Positions 1-8,615 of a stretch of 64,000 nucleotides of DNA are shown here, piece by piece; the first letter of the stretch is position 1, and each line of letters starts with the position of its first letter. The position numbers and the translations under genes were made by a program. Under the pieces are notes generated by a model. It was given only the letters and a program-made list of their open reading frames with translations, was not told the origin of the DNA and made no database searches. This stretch comes from Bryobacteraceae bacterium. Its GTDB lineage: Bacteria; Acidobacteriota; Terriglobia; Bryobacterales; Bryobacteraceae. The DNA lies in NCBI GenBank assembly GCA_019752335.1, contig JAIEMJ010000014.1:124001-188000 (forward strand), in the 5' to 3' direction.

Positions 1-12
1 AACTAAGGCTGA

Positions 13-414
13 ATGCCGAAAGTCACCTTCCTTCCGGCTGGACAAAGCGAGGGCCAAACGGTCGAATTCGAGTCCGGCAAACTTCCTTATAGCGAGCATG
101 GTCTGCAGGAGAGCCTGTTGGACATCGCCATGCACTTCCATATTCAGTTGGAGCATGCCTGCGGCGGAAGCTGCGCCTGCACCACCTGCCACGTCATCGT
201 GAAAGAGGGCAAGGATAACTTCTCTGAGGCCGAGGACGACGAACTGGACCGCCTCGACACCGCGGCCGGCCTCACCTTGAGTTCGCGGTTAGGCTGCCAG
301 GCGGTGGTGAAGGGCGATGTGGTCGTCGAGATTCCGAACTGGAATCGCAACTACGTCAGCGAGGGCGGCGGCTCCATGAACCTCGGCGACGCCATCCCGA
401 ATCTCAAGAAGTAG
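13..414 (+). CDS. fdx: ISC-type 2Fe-2S ferredoxin
   Basis: Small cytoplasmic electron carrier of the adrenodoxin/ISC ferredoxin family, which supplies electrons for Fe-S cluster assembly. Four cysteines fit the C-x5-C-x2-C...C cluster pattern (Cys50, Cys56, Cys59 and Cys95); an additional Cys54 lies within the loop. At 133 residues it is about 20 longer than typical ISC ferredoxins, because of a C-terminal tail after the conserved core (from about residue 112). AAGG lies 5 bases before the ATG. A TAA at 4-6 probably ends an upstream gene, so this may be the last gene of an isc operon (hscA often precedes fdx), but that part is outside the window. Its stop directly abuts the stop of the convergent next gene. 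Confidence 0.9.
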   Translation: MPKVTFLPAGQSEGQTVEFESGKLPYSEHGLQESLLDIAMHFHIQLEHACGGSCACTTCHVIVKEGKDNFSEAEDDELDRLDTAAGLTLSSRLGCQAVVKGDVVVEIPNWNRNYVSEGGGSMNLGDAIPNLKK

Positions 415-1329
415 TTAGCTGCCCAGCAATTGCTGGAGGGCGGCGCCGTTCAGGTTGAGGCGGATCTTCACCGTCGCTTGCTCGCGGCGGATCTCCACCT
501 GTTCCAAGGCCTTCGACAGCTCATTCCGCGCCGGCAGAAAGGCGACCGCCGCGCGCAGTGCAATCGACAGTTGCTCCGCTGCCTCGCCATCCGGGCAATC
601 GAGGCTCAGTTGGCCCTTTACGCCGTCGCTGAGGTTGGCCGCGAAGACGGCGCGGCTGACGTGGAACGGCAGGGACTGCAGGCTGAAGGAGCCCAGCTTC
701 AAGTTGCCGAGGAGCCCATTCAAGTCGCCCGTGGCGACGGCCCAAACCTGGTTCTCCAGTGGAATCGCCTCAATCGCGGCTAGCAGGGCGGGCGGCGGAG
801 TGGGGTTCTGCTGCTGCCGGTCAATCAAGCCGCGCAACGCGCTGGCCGGGCCGGCCATGGCCGTGGCGCTGTTCAGGAAGCACAGCGAGGCGTTCTCATT
901 GCCTTCCAGCGTGAAGCCCTTATACGTTTCGCGCGTGGTGCGGTCGCCTTCGATGCGGATCGGCGGCTCCATGCCTTGGCGCAACTCGGTGGTGCGGGAG
1001 AATTTGCCCACGGCGAAGGCGACGGGGTCCTGCCCGTTCGAGGCGATGACGATTTCGTAGAGGCTCTTGCGCGGGTCAAACCCGGTGCGCGCGGCGAAGT
1101 TCTCGATGGCCGGAATGCGGCGCCCTTCCACCAGCGTTTTGTAGAGCAGGGTCGGCTTCAGGCGTTCGATTTGGAAGCCCATCGCGAATTGCGTGTCGGC
1201 GGGGATCATCGCGGCCAGCGACGGGTAAATGCGGACCGCCTGTTTCTCACCCGTCGACCACCGGACCAGGGGATACAGCAGAGCCAGACCTACAATGCCG
1301 CCGACGTAGAACACGACAAACTTCTTCAC
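415..1329 (-). CDS. Membrane-anchored protein of unknown function
   Basis: 304 residues. One hydrophobic segment near the N terminus (about residues 4-22, after MKK) looks like a signal anchor; the rest is a predicted extracytoplasmic domain. It contains 'PADTQFAMGFQIERLK' and 'ARTGFDPRKSLYEIVIASNG', which resemble conserved acidobacterial proteins of unknown function (DUF3352-like in style; this is memory, not a search). No catalytic motif was recognised. The annotated start is a GTG with a purine-rich GGGAG unusually close (one base away), so the exact start is uncertain. It is convergent with fdx and divergent from TonB receptor 1. Confidence 0.7.
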   Translation of the reverse strand: MKKFVVFYVGGIVGLALLYPLVRWSTGEKQAVRIYPSLAAMIPADTQFAMGFQIERLKPTLLYKTLVEGRRIPAIENFAARTGFDPRKSLYEIVIASNGQDPVAFAVGKFSRTTELRQGMEPPIRIEGDRTTRETYKGFTLEGNENASLCFLNSATAMAGPASALRGLIDRQQQNPTPPPALLAAIEAIPLENQVWAVATGDLNGLLGNLKLGSFSLQSLPFHVSRAVFAANLSDGVKGQLSLDCPDGEAAEQLSIALRAAVAFLPARNELSKALEQVEIRREQATVKIRLNLNGAALQQLLGS

Positions 1330-1450
1330 GCTCCCTTCAGCGTAGCGCGATCTCCCGCCGGGCTTGATCTATTTCAGGCGTGAAACGAAATCTCTGTAAT
1401 GAATCTGATATGATTTTCTTAAGATTTAGTCCCCTGTCTGGAGTCTCGCT

Positions 1451-4400
1451 ATGTTTCGCTACCTGATTTGTACGCTCGCGCTTAGCGCGGCACTGCTTGC
1501 GCAGAACTACGCCACCCTCACCGGCTCGGTGAGTGACAGCTCCGGCGCCGCCGTCTCGGCCGCCAAGGTTTCGGCGCAGAACCTTGACACGCTCGTCGTC
1601 AAGGAAACCACGGCCGCCGAAGACGGCCAATACACCATTCCCTTCCTGCTGCCGGGCCGCTACAAAGTTACCGTTCAGAAGACCGGCTTTCGCCAAAGTG
1701 TGCAGGACAACTTGAAGCTCGAAGTGAACCAGTCCGCCCGCGTGGACATTAAGCTCGAAGTTGGCCAGGTGTCGGAGACGGTGGAAGTGAAGGGCGGCGC
1801 GCCGCTACTCGAAATCGATAACGCGGCCATCGGCCAGGTGATTGAGGCGAAGGCCGTGGCGGAACTGCCGCTGAATGGCCGCAACTTCGTCCAACTGGCG
1901 ACGCTGGGGCCGGGCGTCACCGGCGTCGGCTTTGGCAGCCGTGGCACCATCATGAGCGGCACCCGCCCGGACGATCTTCGCCCCGGCAGCGAAGTGTTCG
2001 CCAACGGCAATCGGGAGGGCTCCAACAACTTCCTCTACGACGGTATCGACAATAACGAACGGCTCACGCTGTCCATCGTTCTACGCCCGTCGGTGGAAGC
2101 CGTCAGCGAGTTCAAGATTCAGACCAGCCTCTTCGCTGCAGACCAGGGCCGTAATTCCGGCGCCACCGTCAACATCATCACCAAGAGCGGCACCAACGAA
2201 TTTCATGGCAGCGCGTACAACTTCCTGCGCAATGACGCCACCGACGCGCGCAATTTCTTCCTGGCCCGCAAGCCCACGCTGCGCCAGAATCAATTTGGCG
2301 GGAGCCTGGGTGGTGCGGTGATCAAGAACAAGGTGTTTTTCTTCGGCAACTACGAAGGCTATCGCCGCCGCCAGGAGCGCGCTTTCGTCAACACCGTACC
2401 CACGGCAGGCATGCGCACGGGCGACTTCTCCGCGATCCGCGACATCTTTGACCCGGCTACGCTGCGCGCGGCGCCCGGGACAGCGTCCGGTTTCACGCGC
2501 GATCCCTTCCCGGATCGCCGCATTCCCGTGGCCCGGTTTGACCCCGTGATGGGCCGCTTGGTGCAGGCCTATCCGTTGCCCACCTTGCCGGGCATCGTCA
2601 ACAATCACACGTCGTCACCGAAGGAAAAACAGGACTGGAACCAGGGTGACGGCCGCGTGGACTACACCTTGAACGACCGCAATACGATCTTCGGCCGCTT
2701 CTCCCGGCAGGACACGGCCTCCACGCGGCCGAGCACGTTCCTCAACGCGACCATTCCGGGAATGGACGGCACCTACGGCCTAGGCAACGAAGACACCTTC
2801 GCGGGCACTTCGAACTTGAAGGCCTTCCACATCGTCTCGAATTGGGTGCGCACCTGGTCTCCCACACTCATCATGGAAACCAAGATGGGTTGGAACCGTT
2901 TTGATCTCACGTTCCTGCAGGAGGGTGCGGCGCCGGGCGCGAAGCTGGGCGAGAAGCTCGGCGTGCGTGGCGCGAACCAGGGTCCGAATTCGGATGGCAT
3001 TCCGATCTTCAGCCCGGCCGGTTACACCGGCATCGGCCAGACTCGCTCGCTGCCGATCATTCGTTTTGAAGACACCTACAATCCGGCCGTCGGCTTCACC
3101 AAGCTGAATGGACGCCACACGACGAAATTCGGCACGGACTTCCGCGCCCGCCGCCTGACCCAGTATCAGACCAACCGCGGCAATGGCCGCTTCAACTTCG
3201 GGCGCACCTTCACCGACAACCCGAACCTCACGGCCACCACCGGTGACGCCATGGCCGCCACGTTGCTCGGCGTGGCCAACACGATCGAGCAGGACTTCAC
3301 GCTCTTCCGTCCCCGCATTGTGCAGTGGGAGTGGAACTTCTATGTGCAGGAAGATTGGCGCGTGAGTGACCGCTTGACCCTCAATCTTGGTCTGCGCTAC
3401 GAAGTGGATACGCCGACGCGTGAGCTGAACAACAAGTGGACCAACTTCAACCCGGTTACCGGCAAGCTGCTGATCGCGGGCTTCAACACGGATGAGTACA
3501 CGGGTGTGACGTCCGACAAGAATAACTTCGCGCCGCGCATCGGCTTTGCCTATCGTCTGCGCAAAGGTACCGTGATTCGCGGTGGCGCGGGCATCTTCTA
3601 CAATCCGGCGGGCAGTGAGTCCGTGCTGATGCGGCGCCATCGCCAGTTGCCCTTCGGCCCCATCAATACGGTGGACATCAACCAGTTCGTGGCCAATCCG
3701 CGACGCGTGGGCGACGGGTTGAGTCCGATTCCGAATCTTGATCCGGCTACGGTCGCCAATAACCCCGTAGGCGCGATGCTCGCCGTTGATCCGCGCCTAC
3801 GCTCCGGTTACGCACAGCAGATGAACTTTCAGGTGCAACAGAGCCTGCCCAAGGATATGGTGGTGAAGGTGGGCTACGTCGGCAATCTTGGCCGGCGCCT
3901 CGACAATACCTTCGACATCAATCAGTTGGTCCCCGGCTCCGCGCCGCCCATTCAGCGCCGCCCCTTGGGCGTGCTTGCTCCCGGCGTCCAGGGCGTTACT
4001 TACAACGTCTCGGACGGTCTCTCGGCATACCACTCGCTGCAGTCCTCGCTGGAGCGCCGCTTCGCTAACGGGCTCGGCTTCCTCACGGCTTATACCTGGT
4101 CCCACTCGGTAGACTTTATCGCCAACCAGTTCGGCGGCGGTGACAATGGCCCCCTCCCGCAGGACGCCCGCTTCCGCCGCGCCGACCGCGGCAATTCGGG
4201 CTTCGACCTGCGCCATCGTTTCGTCCACAGCATGAACTACGAGTTGCCCTTCGGCAAGGGCCGCAAGCTCTCCAGCGGTAACAACCTGGTGAACCAGATC
4301 CTCGGCGGCTGGGACACCAACATGATCTTCGTGAAGCAGAGCGGCCAACCGTTCACGCCGGTGCTGAATACGTCGGTGTCGAACGCCGGCGGCAGCCGTC

Positions 4401-4756
4401 CGGATCGTTACCGTGTGGGTACCATCGACAATCCCACCATCGCGCGCTGGTTCGATACGTCGTTCGGCACACCGGGCAACGCCGCGTGGGGCAACCCGGC
4501 GCAGTTTACGTTCGGCAACAGCGGACGCAACATCCTCTATGGCCCTGGCCGCACCAACGTGGACTTCTCCATCTTCAAGAACGTGACGTTCAAGGAAAAG
4601 TACAAGGTGCAGTTCCGCACGGAGATGTTCAACATCTTCAACCACGCGCAGTTCGATGTCCCGAATCCGAACGTCGGCAGCCCCAATGCCGGTATCATCA
4701 CCGGCATCGTCGGCACGCCGCGGCAGATCCAGTTCGCGCTGCGCTTCTCGTTCTAA
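1451..4756 (+). CDS. Oar-like TonB-dependent receptor 1
   Basis: Outer-membrane receptor of 1101 residues. Signal peptide at about 1-17, then a carboxypeptidase-regulatory-like (Ig-like) domain at about 20-110, a plug domain starting near 'LPLNGRNF' (139-146), and a large beta-barrel ending in a terminal phenylalanine (LRFSF), as expected for BAM-inserted proteins. Such receptors in Acidobacteriota are thought to import large or complexed substrates using TonB energy. A GGAG lies 8 bases before the ATG, and a possible -10 (TATGAT, 1409-1414) lies upstream. The neighbours do not reveal the substrate. Confidence 0.92.
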   Translation: MFRYLICTLALSAALLAQNYATLTGSVSDSSGAAVSAAKVSAQNLDTLVVKETTAAEDGQYTIPFLLPGRYKVTVQKTGFRQSVQDNLKLEVNQSARVDIKLEVGQVSETVEVKGGAPLLEIDNAAIGQVIEAKAVAELPLNGRNFVQLATLGPGVTGVGFGSRGTIMSGTRPDDLRPGSEVFANGNREGSNNFLYDGIDNNERLTLSIVLRPSVEAVSEFKIQTSLFAADQGRNSGATVNIITKSGTNEFHGSAYNFLRNDATDARNFFLARKPTLRQNQFGGSLGGAVIKNKVFFFGNYEGYRRRQERAFVNTVPTAGMRTGDFSAIRDIFDPATLRAAPGTASGFTRDPFPDRRIPVARFDPVMGRLVQAYPLPTLPGIVNNHTSSPKEKQDWNQGDGRVDYTLNDRNTIFGRFSRQDTASTRPSTFLNATIPGMDGTYGLGNEDTFAGTSNLKAFHIVSNWVRTWSPTLIMETKMGWNRFDLTFLQEGAAPGAKLGEKLGVRGANQGPNSDGIPIFSPAGYTGIGQTRSLPIIRFEDTYNPAVGFTKLNGRHTTKFGTDFRARRLTQYQTNRGNGRFNFGRTFTDNPNLTATTGDAMAATLLGVANTIEQDFTLFRPRIVQWEWNFYVQEDWRVSDRLTLNLGLRYEVDTPTRELNNKWTNFNPVTGKLLIAGFNTDEYTGVTSDKNNFAPRIGFAYRLRKGTVIRGGAGIFYNPAGSESVLMRRHRQLPFGPINTVDINQFVANPRRVGDGLSPIPNLDPATVANNPVGAMLAVDPRLRSGYAQQMNFQVQQSLPKDMVVKVGYVGNLGRRLDNTFDINQLVPGSAPPIQRRPLGVLAPGVQGVTYNVSDGLSAYHSLQSSLERRFANGLGFLTAYTWSHSVDFIANQFGGGDNGPLPQDARFRRADRGNSGFDLRHRFVHSMNYELPFGKGRKLSSGNNLVNQILGGWDTNMIFVKQSGQPFTPVLNTSVSNAGGSRPDRYRVGTIDNPTIARWFDTSFGTPGNAAWGNPAQFTFGNSGRNILYGPGRTNVDFSIFKNVTFKEKYKVQFRTEMFNIFNHAQFDVPNPNVGSPNAGIITGIVGTPRQIQFALRFSF

Positions 4757-4760
4757 GCGT

Positions 4761-5123
4761 TTACTTGTTTCGCTCCGCGGACCAGGCTTGGGTGGCGCTC
4801 ATCTCGACGGCTTCGGCCTTGCCGTCGATCTTGTCGCCATCCACCTTGCCGGTCATTTTGTAGGTCATTGTGCCGCCGTCGGGCCGCTGCCGCTTCAACG
4901 TGAAGCTCACTTGCGCCCCGTCAACTTTGCCGTCTTCGATCTCGAGCTTGCGGGATTCGTTGAGCCAGAAGGCGCCGGTGAGCTTGCCGTCTTCGGACTT
5001 CATGACGGCTTTGGCCTTCAGTTCGCCAAACGGACTCGCCATGCGCCAACTCCATTCGCCATCCGGCTTACCATCAGCCAACAGAGCAAAAGAGAGAGCA
5101 AACAGCAGGGGTAGTCTGTACAT
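4761..5123 (-). CDS. Small secreted protein of unknown function
   Basis: 120 residues with a short signal peptide (about 1-16). The mature part has alternating short beta-like repeats of the form 'DGKxxGAxVSFTLKR' and 'GKVDGDKIDGKAEA', and ends with Trp and Arg residues. This resembles small acidobacterial and planctomycete secreted beta-sandwich proteins that share the 'GxxxGDxIxG' pattern; no function is known to me. It is convergent with TonB receptor 1, with 4 bases between the stops. No Shine-Dalgarno sequence is evident. Confidence 0.65.
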   Translation of the reverse strand: MYRLPLLFALSFALLADGKPDGEWSWRMASPFGELKAKAVMKSEDGKLTGAFWLNESRKLEIEDGKVDGAQVSFTLKRQRPDGGTMTYKMTGKVDGDKIDGKAEAVEMSATQAWSAERNK

Positions 5124-5208
5124 AGGACGTCGGATGCCGGTTATGGCTCCGCGGATGCGAGACTTTTCTCCGCAAACCTGAACCTCCCTGCAGGATGAAT
5201 GGAGAATC

Positions 5209-5487
5209 TCACTCGAGAGTAATCGTCACCCGCCGTCCTACCATCGCCGCGGCGCGTTGTAGGCTGCCCAGCGTAATGTCGTTCTTGGGGTCAAGGATGC
5301 GGCTAACTTGGGTGCGGCTCGTCTTGAGCAGCGTGGCCATCTTATTCTTGGAGATGTTCTTTTTCTTCATCGCCTCGGCGAGTTGCCAGGCAACCACCTC
5401 CTTCACCGCCAGCGCTTGCGCCTCTTCGAAGATGCCCTCCTCCTTGAGGAAATCATCAATGCTCGAACCCATATGCTTCTGGCTCAT
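5209..5487 (-). CDS. HigA-like XRE-family antitoxin
   Basis: 92-residue DNA-binding protein. A helix-turn-helix lies at about residues 43-63 ('NKMATLLKTSRTQVSRIL') and is followed by 'LGSLQRAAAMVGRRVTI', as in antitoxins encoded after RelE/HigB (Gp49-like) toxins. The start is the ATG that overlaps the upstream toxin stop by 4 bases (ATGA); a longer reading would run back through the toxin remnant in a different frame. In intact systems this protein neutralises the toxin and represses the shared promoter. Here the toxin gene is disrupted, so the antitoxin may be a leftover or an independent regulator. Confidence 0.85.
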   Translation of the reverse strand: MSQKHMGSSIDDFLKEEGIFEEAQALAVKEVVAWQLAEAMKKKNISKNKMATLLKTSRTQVSRILDPKNDITLGSLQRAAAMVGRRVTITLE

Positions 5488-5812
5488 CGCTCTAACTCCT
5501 TCTGACGTTTTCGCGTAATTGCCAAATCTTCGTCTGGCGTCGCCCGCGTTTTCTTGATGAACCCGTGCAGAGCGATCAAGTGCTCCCGATGCAAGCAAAT
5601 CAGTACGCGTGCCGTTCGTTTCGTGGGCAGGTCCGTACGGATTTCCCAAAGACCATTGCCCATCGGACGACATAGCGGCATACCCACTGGCCATCGCCAT
5701 TGCGCTCGTAGTAGGTCTTTGCCGATCTCCAGCCGTTCAGATCTCTCACCGGCTCGCTCCCCGCCGCCGTACGGTAAAAGATCAGCGGGATTTTCCGCGG
5801 GTGCTGGTCGAT
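5484..5812 (-). pseudogene. HigB/Gp49-like toxin, frameshifted
   Basis: Two reading frames together rebuild a RelE/HigB-type toxin (phage Gp49-like family), an mRNA interferase that normally cleaves ribosome-bound mRNA. The N-terminal part (5812-5741) reads 'IPLIFYRTAAGSEPVRD'. The C-terminal part (5738-5484) reads 'ERLEIGKDLLRAQWRWPVGM', then 'GNGLWEIRTDLPTKRTARVL' and 'LHGFIKKTRATPDEDLA', in another frame. Family members have about eight residues (WLRELPEA-like) between the two parts, so a net loss of about 22 bases at 5740 would explain the shift. No convincing start codon remains: the only upstream in-frame ATG (5899) lies inside the pnp terminator. The stop overlaps the antitoxin start as ATGA. 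Confidence 0.82.
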
Positions 5813-5860
5813 GCTGCCAGCACAGCCCCGTCGTCCTGGTTGCGCCGGGAAAATCAATGC

Positions 5861-5896
5861 AAAAAGCCCCGTCCTCCGAGGGAGGACGGGGCTTTT
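5861..5896 (-). terminator. Rho-independent terminator after pnp
   Basis: Perfect 16-bp inverted repeat (5862-5877 and 5881-5896) with a 3-base loop. On the minus strand the stem ends in a run of five T. It begins 18 bases after the pnp stop codon. Confidence 0.9.
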
Positions 5897-5914
5897 CATG
5901 GCGTAGGCGCGCGC

Positions 5915-8023
5915 TTATTCGCCGCCCTTGAGTTTGCTGCGCTGCTCCTGCAGGATGGCCTTGCGGGAGAGCTTGATCTTGTTGCCTTCGAGCGCCAGTA
6001 CCTTTACCAGGATCTGGTCGCCTTCGTTCAACTCGTCGCGGACGGTCTTCACGCGGCTTTCCGAGATCTCGCTGATGTGCAGCAAGCCGTCGGTGCCGGG
6101 GAAGATCTCGACGAAGGCGCCGAAGTCAGCGATGCGGGAGACCGTACCGAGGTAGGTCTTGCCCACTTCGGCGACGGCGCAAATGTCGCCGATCATCTGC
6201 AGGGCCTTCTGCGCGGCGATGCCGTCCGTGGCGAAGATGTTGATCGTGCCATCGTCGTTGATGTCGATCTTGGTGCCGGTGGCTTCCGTGATGCCACGGA
6301 TCACCTTGCCGCCCGGTCCGATCACCTCGCGGATCTTGTCCACGGGCACGGTCATCGAGAAGATGCGCGGTGCGTACTGCGAAAGCTCAGCGCGTGGCGC
6401 GGCCAGCACGGCTTCCATCTTGTCCAGAATCTCGAGGCGGGCCTTCTGGGCCTGGGCGAGCGCCTCGGTGAGGACCGCCATGGAAACGCCGACGACCTTC
6501 AAGTCCATCTGCAGGGCGGTGACATGCTTGCGCGTGCCGGCCACCTTGAAGTCCATGTCGCCGTAGTGATCTTCGGCGCCGGCGATGTCCGTGAGGATGG
6601 CGTACTTGTCGCCTTCAATCACCAGGCCCATGGCGATGCCCGCCACGGGCGCTTCGAGCTTTACGCCCGCGTCCATCATCGAGAGGCAGCCGCCGCAGAT
6701 GGCGGCCATCGAACTCGAACCGTTCGATTCGAGGGTGTCGCTCACGATGCGGACGGTGTAGGGGAACGTCGCGGCGTCCGGCAGTACGGCGGAGAGGGCG
6801 CGTTCCGCGAGCAAGCCGTGGCCGATTTCGCGGCGGCCCGGCGAGCCCATGCGGCCCGTCTCACCCACCGAGAAGGGCGGAAAGTTATAGTGCAACATGA
6901 AGCGCTTCGACGTGATCTCACGGTCCAGCATTTCGACGCGTTGTTCGTCGTCCTTGGTGCCGAGCGTGGTGGAGACCATCGCTTGCGTTTCACCGCGCGT
7001 GAACAAGGCGGAGCCATGTACGCGGGGCAGCACGCCGACTTCGATATCGATTTTGCGGATCTGGTCGAACTTGCGGCCGTCTGGACGGCGGCGCTTGTCG
7101 AGCATCTCGTCGCGGAAGATGCGCTCCTTCAGGACGCCGAAAAGTTCGCCAGCTTCCTTCTGTTCGGCCGGATCCGTGAAGAGCTCCTTGGCCTTCTTCT
7201 TTGCTGCGTCCACGCGGGCGTAGCTGTCGAGCTTCGAATACTTCTCGGTGTTCATGGCATCGCTGAGTTCGGCGGCGACGGCCGCTTCGATCTTCTTGGC
7301 GATGTCGGCGTTCGGCGTGGGCGCGGACCAATCCCACTTGGGCTTACCGGCCAGCTTCACCAACTCTTCGACGCCCGCGATCAACTTCTTGCAGCATTCA
7401 TGGCCAAAGGCGATGCACTTCAGCACGTCGGCTTCGGAGGCGCCTTTGCCGCCAGCTTCCACCATCACGACGCCGTCCTTGGTGGCGGCGACGACGATGT
7501 GGAAAGCGGCTTTCTTGGTTTGCGTGTAGGTGGGCAGGGCGACCAGTTCGCCGTCGACCAGGGCGACGCGCACGGCCTGCAAAACGTGGTGGAAGGGAAT
7601 GTCGGAGATGGCGAGCGCTGCGGCGGCGCCCATGATGGCCAGCGGGCCGGGGTCATTCTCGGCGTCGGCGGACATCACCAGGCCGGCGATCTGCGTCTCG
7701 TTGCGGTAGCCTTCGGGGAAGAGCGGGCGGATCGGACGGTCAGTCAGGCGGCAGTTGATGACTTCCTTTTCCGACGGGCGTCCTTCGCGCTTGATGAAGC
7801 CGCCGGGATACTTGCCGGCTGCGTAGGTGTACTCGCGGTAGTCTACGGTAAGGGGGAAGAAGTCCGCTCCCTCGCGTGGCTTGGTGCTGCCGCAGGCGGT
7901 GTTCAGGACGAACAAATCGCCCATGCGGACGACCACGGAGCCGTTCGCTTGCTTGGCCAGCTTTCCAGTTTCAAAGGTGACGGTATGGCCGAACAAGTCG
8001 ACCGAAACGGTGTGAATACTCAA
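5915..8023 (-). CDS. pnp: Polynucleotide phosphorylase
   Basis: 3'-to-5' phosphorolytic exoribonuclease, a trimeric cytoplasmic enzyme of RNA decay. Two RNase PH domains (about 1-220 and 315-540) flank an all-alpha linker. They are followed by a KH domain with 'GPGGKVI' (about 545-605) and an S1 domain ('GTVSRIADFGAFVEIFPGTD', about 612-690). The start was placed at a TTG (8021-8023), because a strong GGAGG lies 6 bases upstream and the resulting 702-residue protein begins at the usual place. The longer frame to 8083 would add 20 residues unlike the family. It follows rpsO, as in many bacteria, with a hairpin in the spacer. Confidence 0.97.
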   Translation of the reverse strand: MSIHTVSVDLFGHTVTFETGKLAKQANGSVVVRMGDLFVLNTACGSTKPREGADFFPLTVDYREYTYAAGKYPGGFIKREGRPSEKEVINCRLTDRPIRPLFPEGYRNETQIAGLVMSADAENDPGPLAIMGAAAALAISDIPFHHVLQAVRVALVDGELVALPTYTQTKKAAFHIVVAATKDGVVMVEAGGKGASEADVLKCIAFGHECCKKLIAGVEELVKLAGKPKWDWSAPTPNADIAKKIEAAVAAELSDAMNTEKYSKLDSYARVDAAKKKAKELFTDPAEQKEAGELFGVLKERIFRDEMLDKRRRPDGRKFDQIRKIDIEVGVLPRVHGSALFTRGETQAMVSTTLGTKDDEQRVEMLDREITSKRFMLHYNFPPFSVGETGRMGSPGRREIGHGLLAERALSAVLPDAATFPYTVRIVSDTLESNGSSSMAAICGGCLSMMDAGVKLEAPVAGIAMGLVIEGDKYAILTDIAGAEDHYGDMDFKVAGTRKHVTALQMDLKVVGVSMAVLTEALAQAQKARLEILDKMEAVLAAPRAELSQYAPRIFSMTVPVDKIREVIGPGGKVIRGITEATGTKIDINDDGTINIFATDGIAAQKALQMIGDICAVAEVGKTYLGTVSRIADFGAFVEIFPGTDGLLHISEISESRVKTVRDELNEGDQILVKVLALEGNKIKLSRKAILQEQRSKLKGGE

Positions 8024-8117
8024 ATCTATCCTCCAGTGCCGCCTCGAGTACGTCCTCGAGCCTAACGGCAGTCGAATGATCAATAGAGGAGATGGGGAAC
8101 GGGCGAGCTATACAACT

Positions 8118-8140
8118 TCGCCCGGCGTGAAGCCGGGCGA
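8118..8140 (-). promoter_or_regulatory. Hairpin between rpsO and pnp
   Basis: Perfect 9-bp inverted repeat (8118-8126 and 8132-8140) with a 5-base loop in the 152-base spacer between rpsO and pnp. It has no T-run, so it is not a standard terminator. It may be an RNA processing or attenuation site: in Escherichia coli the same spacer carries a terminator and an RNase III site used for pnp autoregulation. Confidence 0.5.
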
Positions 8141-8175
8141 GGGTGAATGAACTCTTATGACCAGAGCGAAGAAAC

Positions 8176-8445
8176 TTAGTGGCGCAAACCGAGGCTCAGG
8201 ATGAGCTTCTTGTAGCGTTCGGGGCTGTGCTCTTTCAGGTACGAAAGAAGCTTGCGGCGCTGTGACACCAACGTCAGCAGCCCGCGGCGGGACCCGTGGT
8301 CCTTCTTATGAGTCTTGAAGTGGTCCGTCAACTGGAGGATCCGCCCACTGAGCAGAGCCACCTGCACCTCTGGCGATCCGGTGTCAGTCTTGTTGATCCG
8401 GTATTTCGTGATCGTCGTCTTTTTAACGTCAGTCGCCAAAGCCAT
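8176..8445 (-). CDS. rpsO: 30S ribosomal protein S15
   Basis: 89 residues, the standard length. Small-subunit protein that binds the central domain of 16S rRNA and contributes to an intersubunit bridge. The S15 signature is clear: '[21 protein letters not shown]', followed by '[25 protein letters not shown]' (both motifs are contiguous in the protein, near residues 22-75), and a basic C terminus. It is encoded just before pnp on the same strand, the widely conserved order. Confidence 0.97.
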   Translation of the reverse strand: MALATDVKKTTITKYRINKTDTGSPEVQVALLSGRILQLTDHFKTHKKDHGSRRGLLTLVSQRRKLLSYLKEHSPERYKKLILSLGLRH

Positions 8446-8615
8446 GCGAAAACAGTAACCTCTCGTCTATCCTTAATCTCACTTTATCGTCACCCAGAAT
8501 GGTACCACACGGATTGGACGGTACGCTACTCACCTGCGGCGGAGGCGGATGCATGGCTGTATTAACGGGCATTTCGATTGACCACCTGAGGTATAATCGG
8601 CCCCACGGAGGTTTT

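Noticed and set aside
5609-8065. 818-codon open frame opposite pnp
   Set aside because: Exact antisense of a certain pnp gene; the long frame is a by-product of high GC and it has no recognisable domain.
8578-8597. TTGACC and TATAAT upstream of the TIGR03437-type gene as a promoter pair
   Set aside because: The spacer is only 8 bases; TATAAT may still be a -10, but the -35 is not supported.
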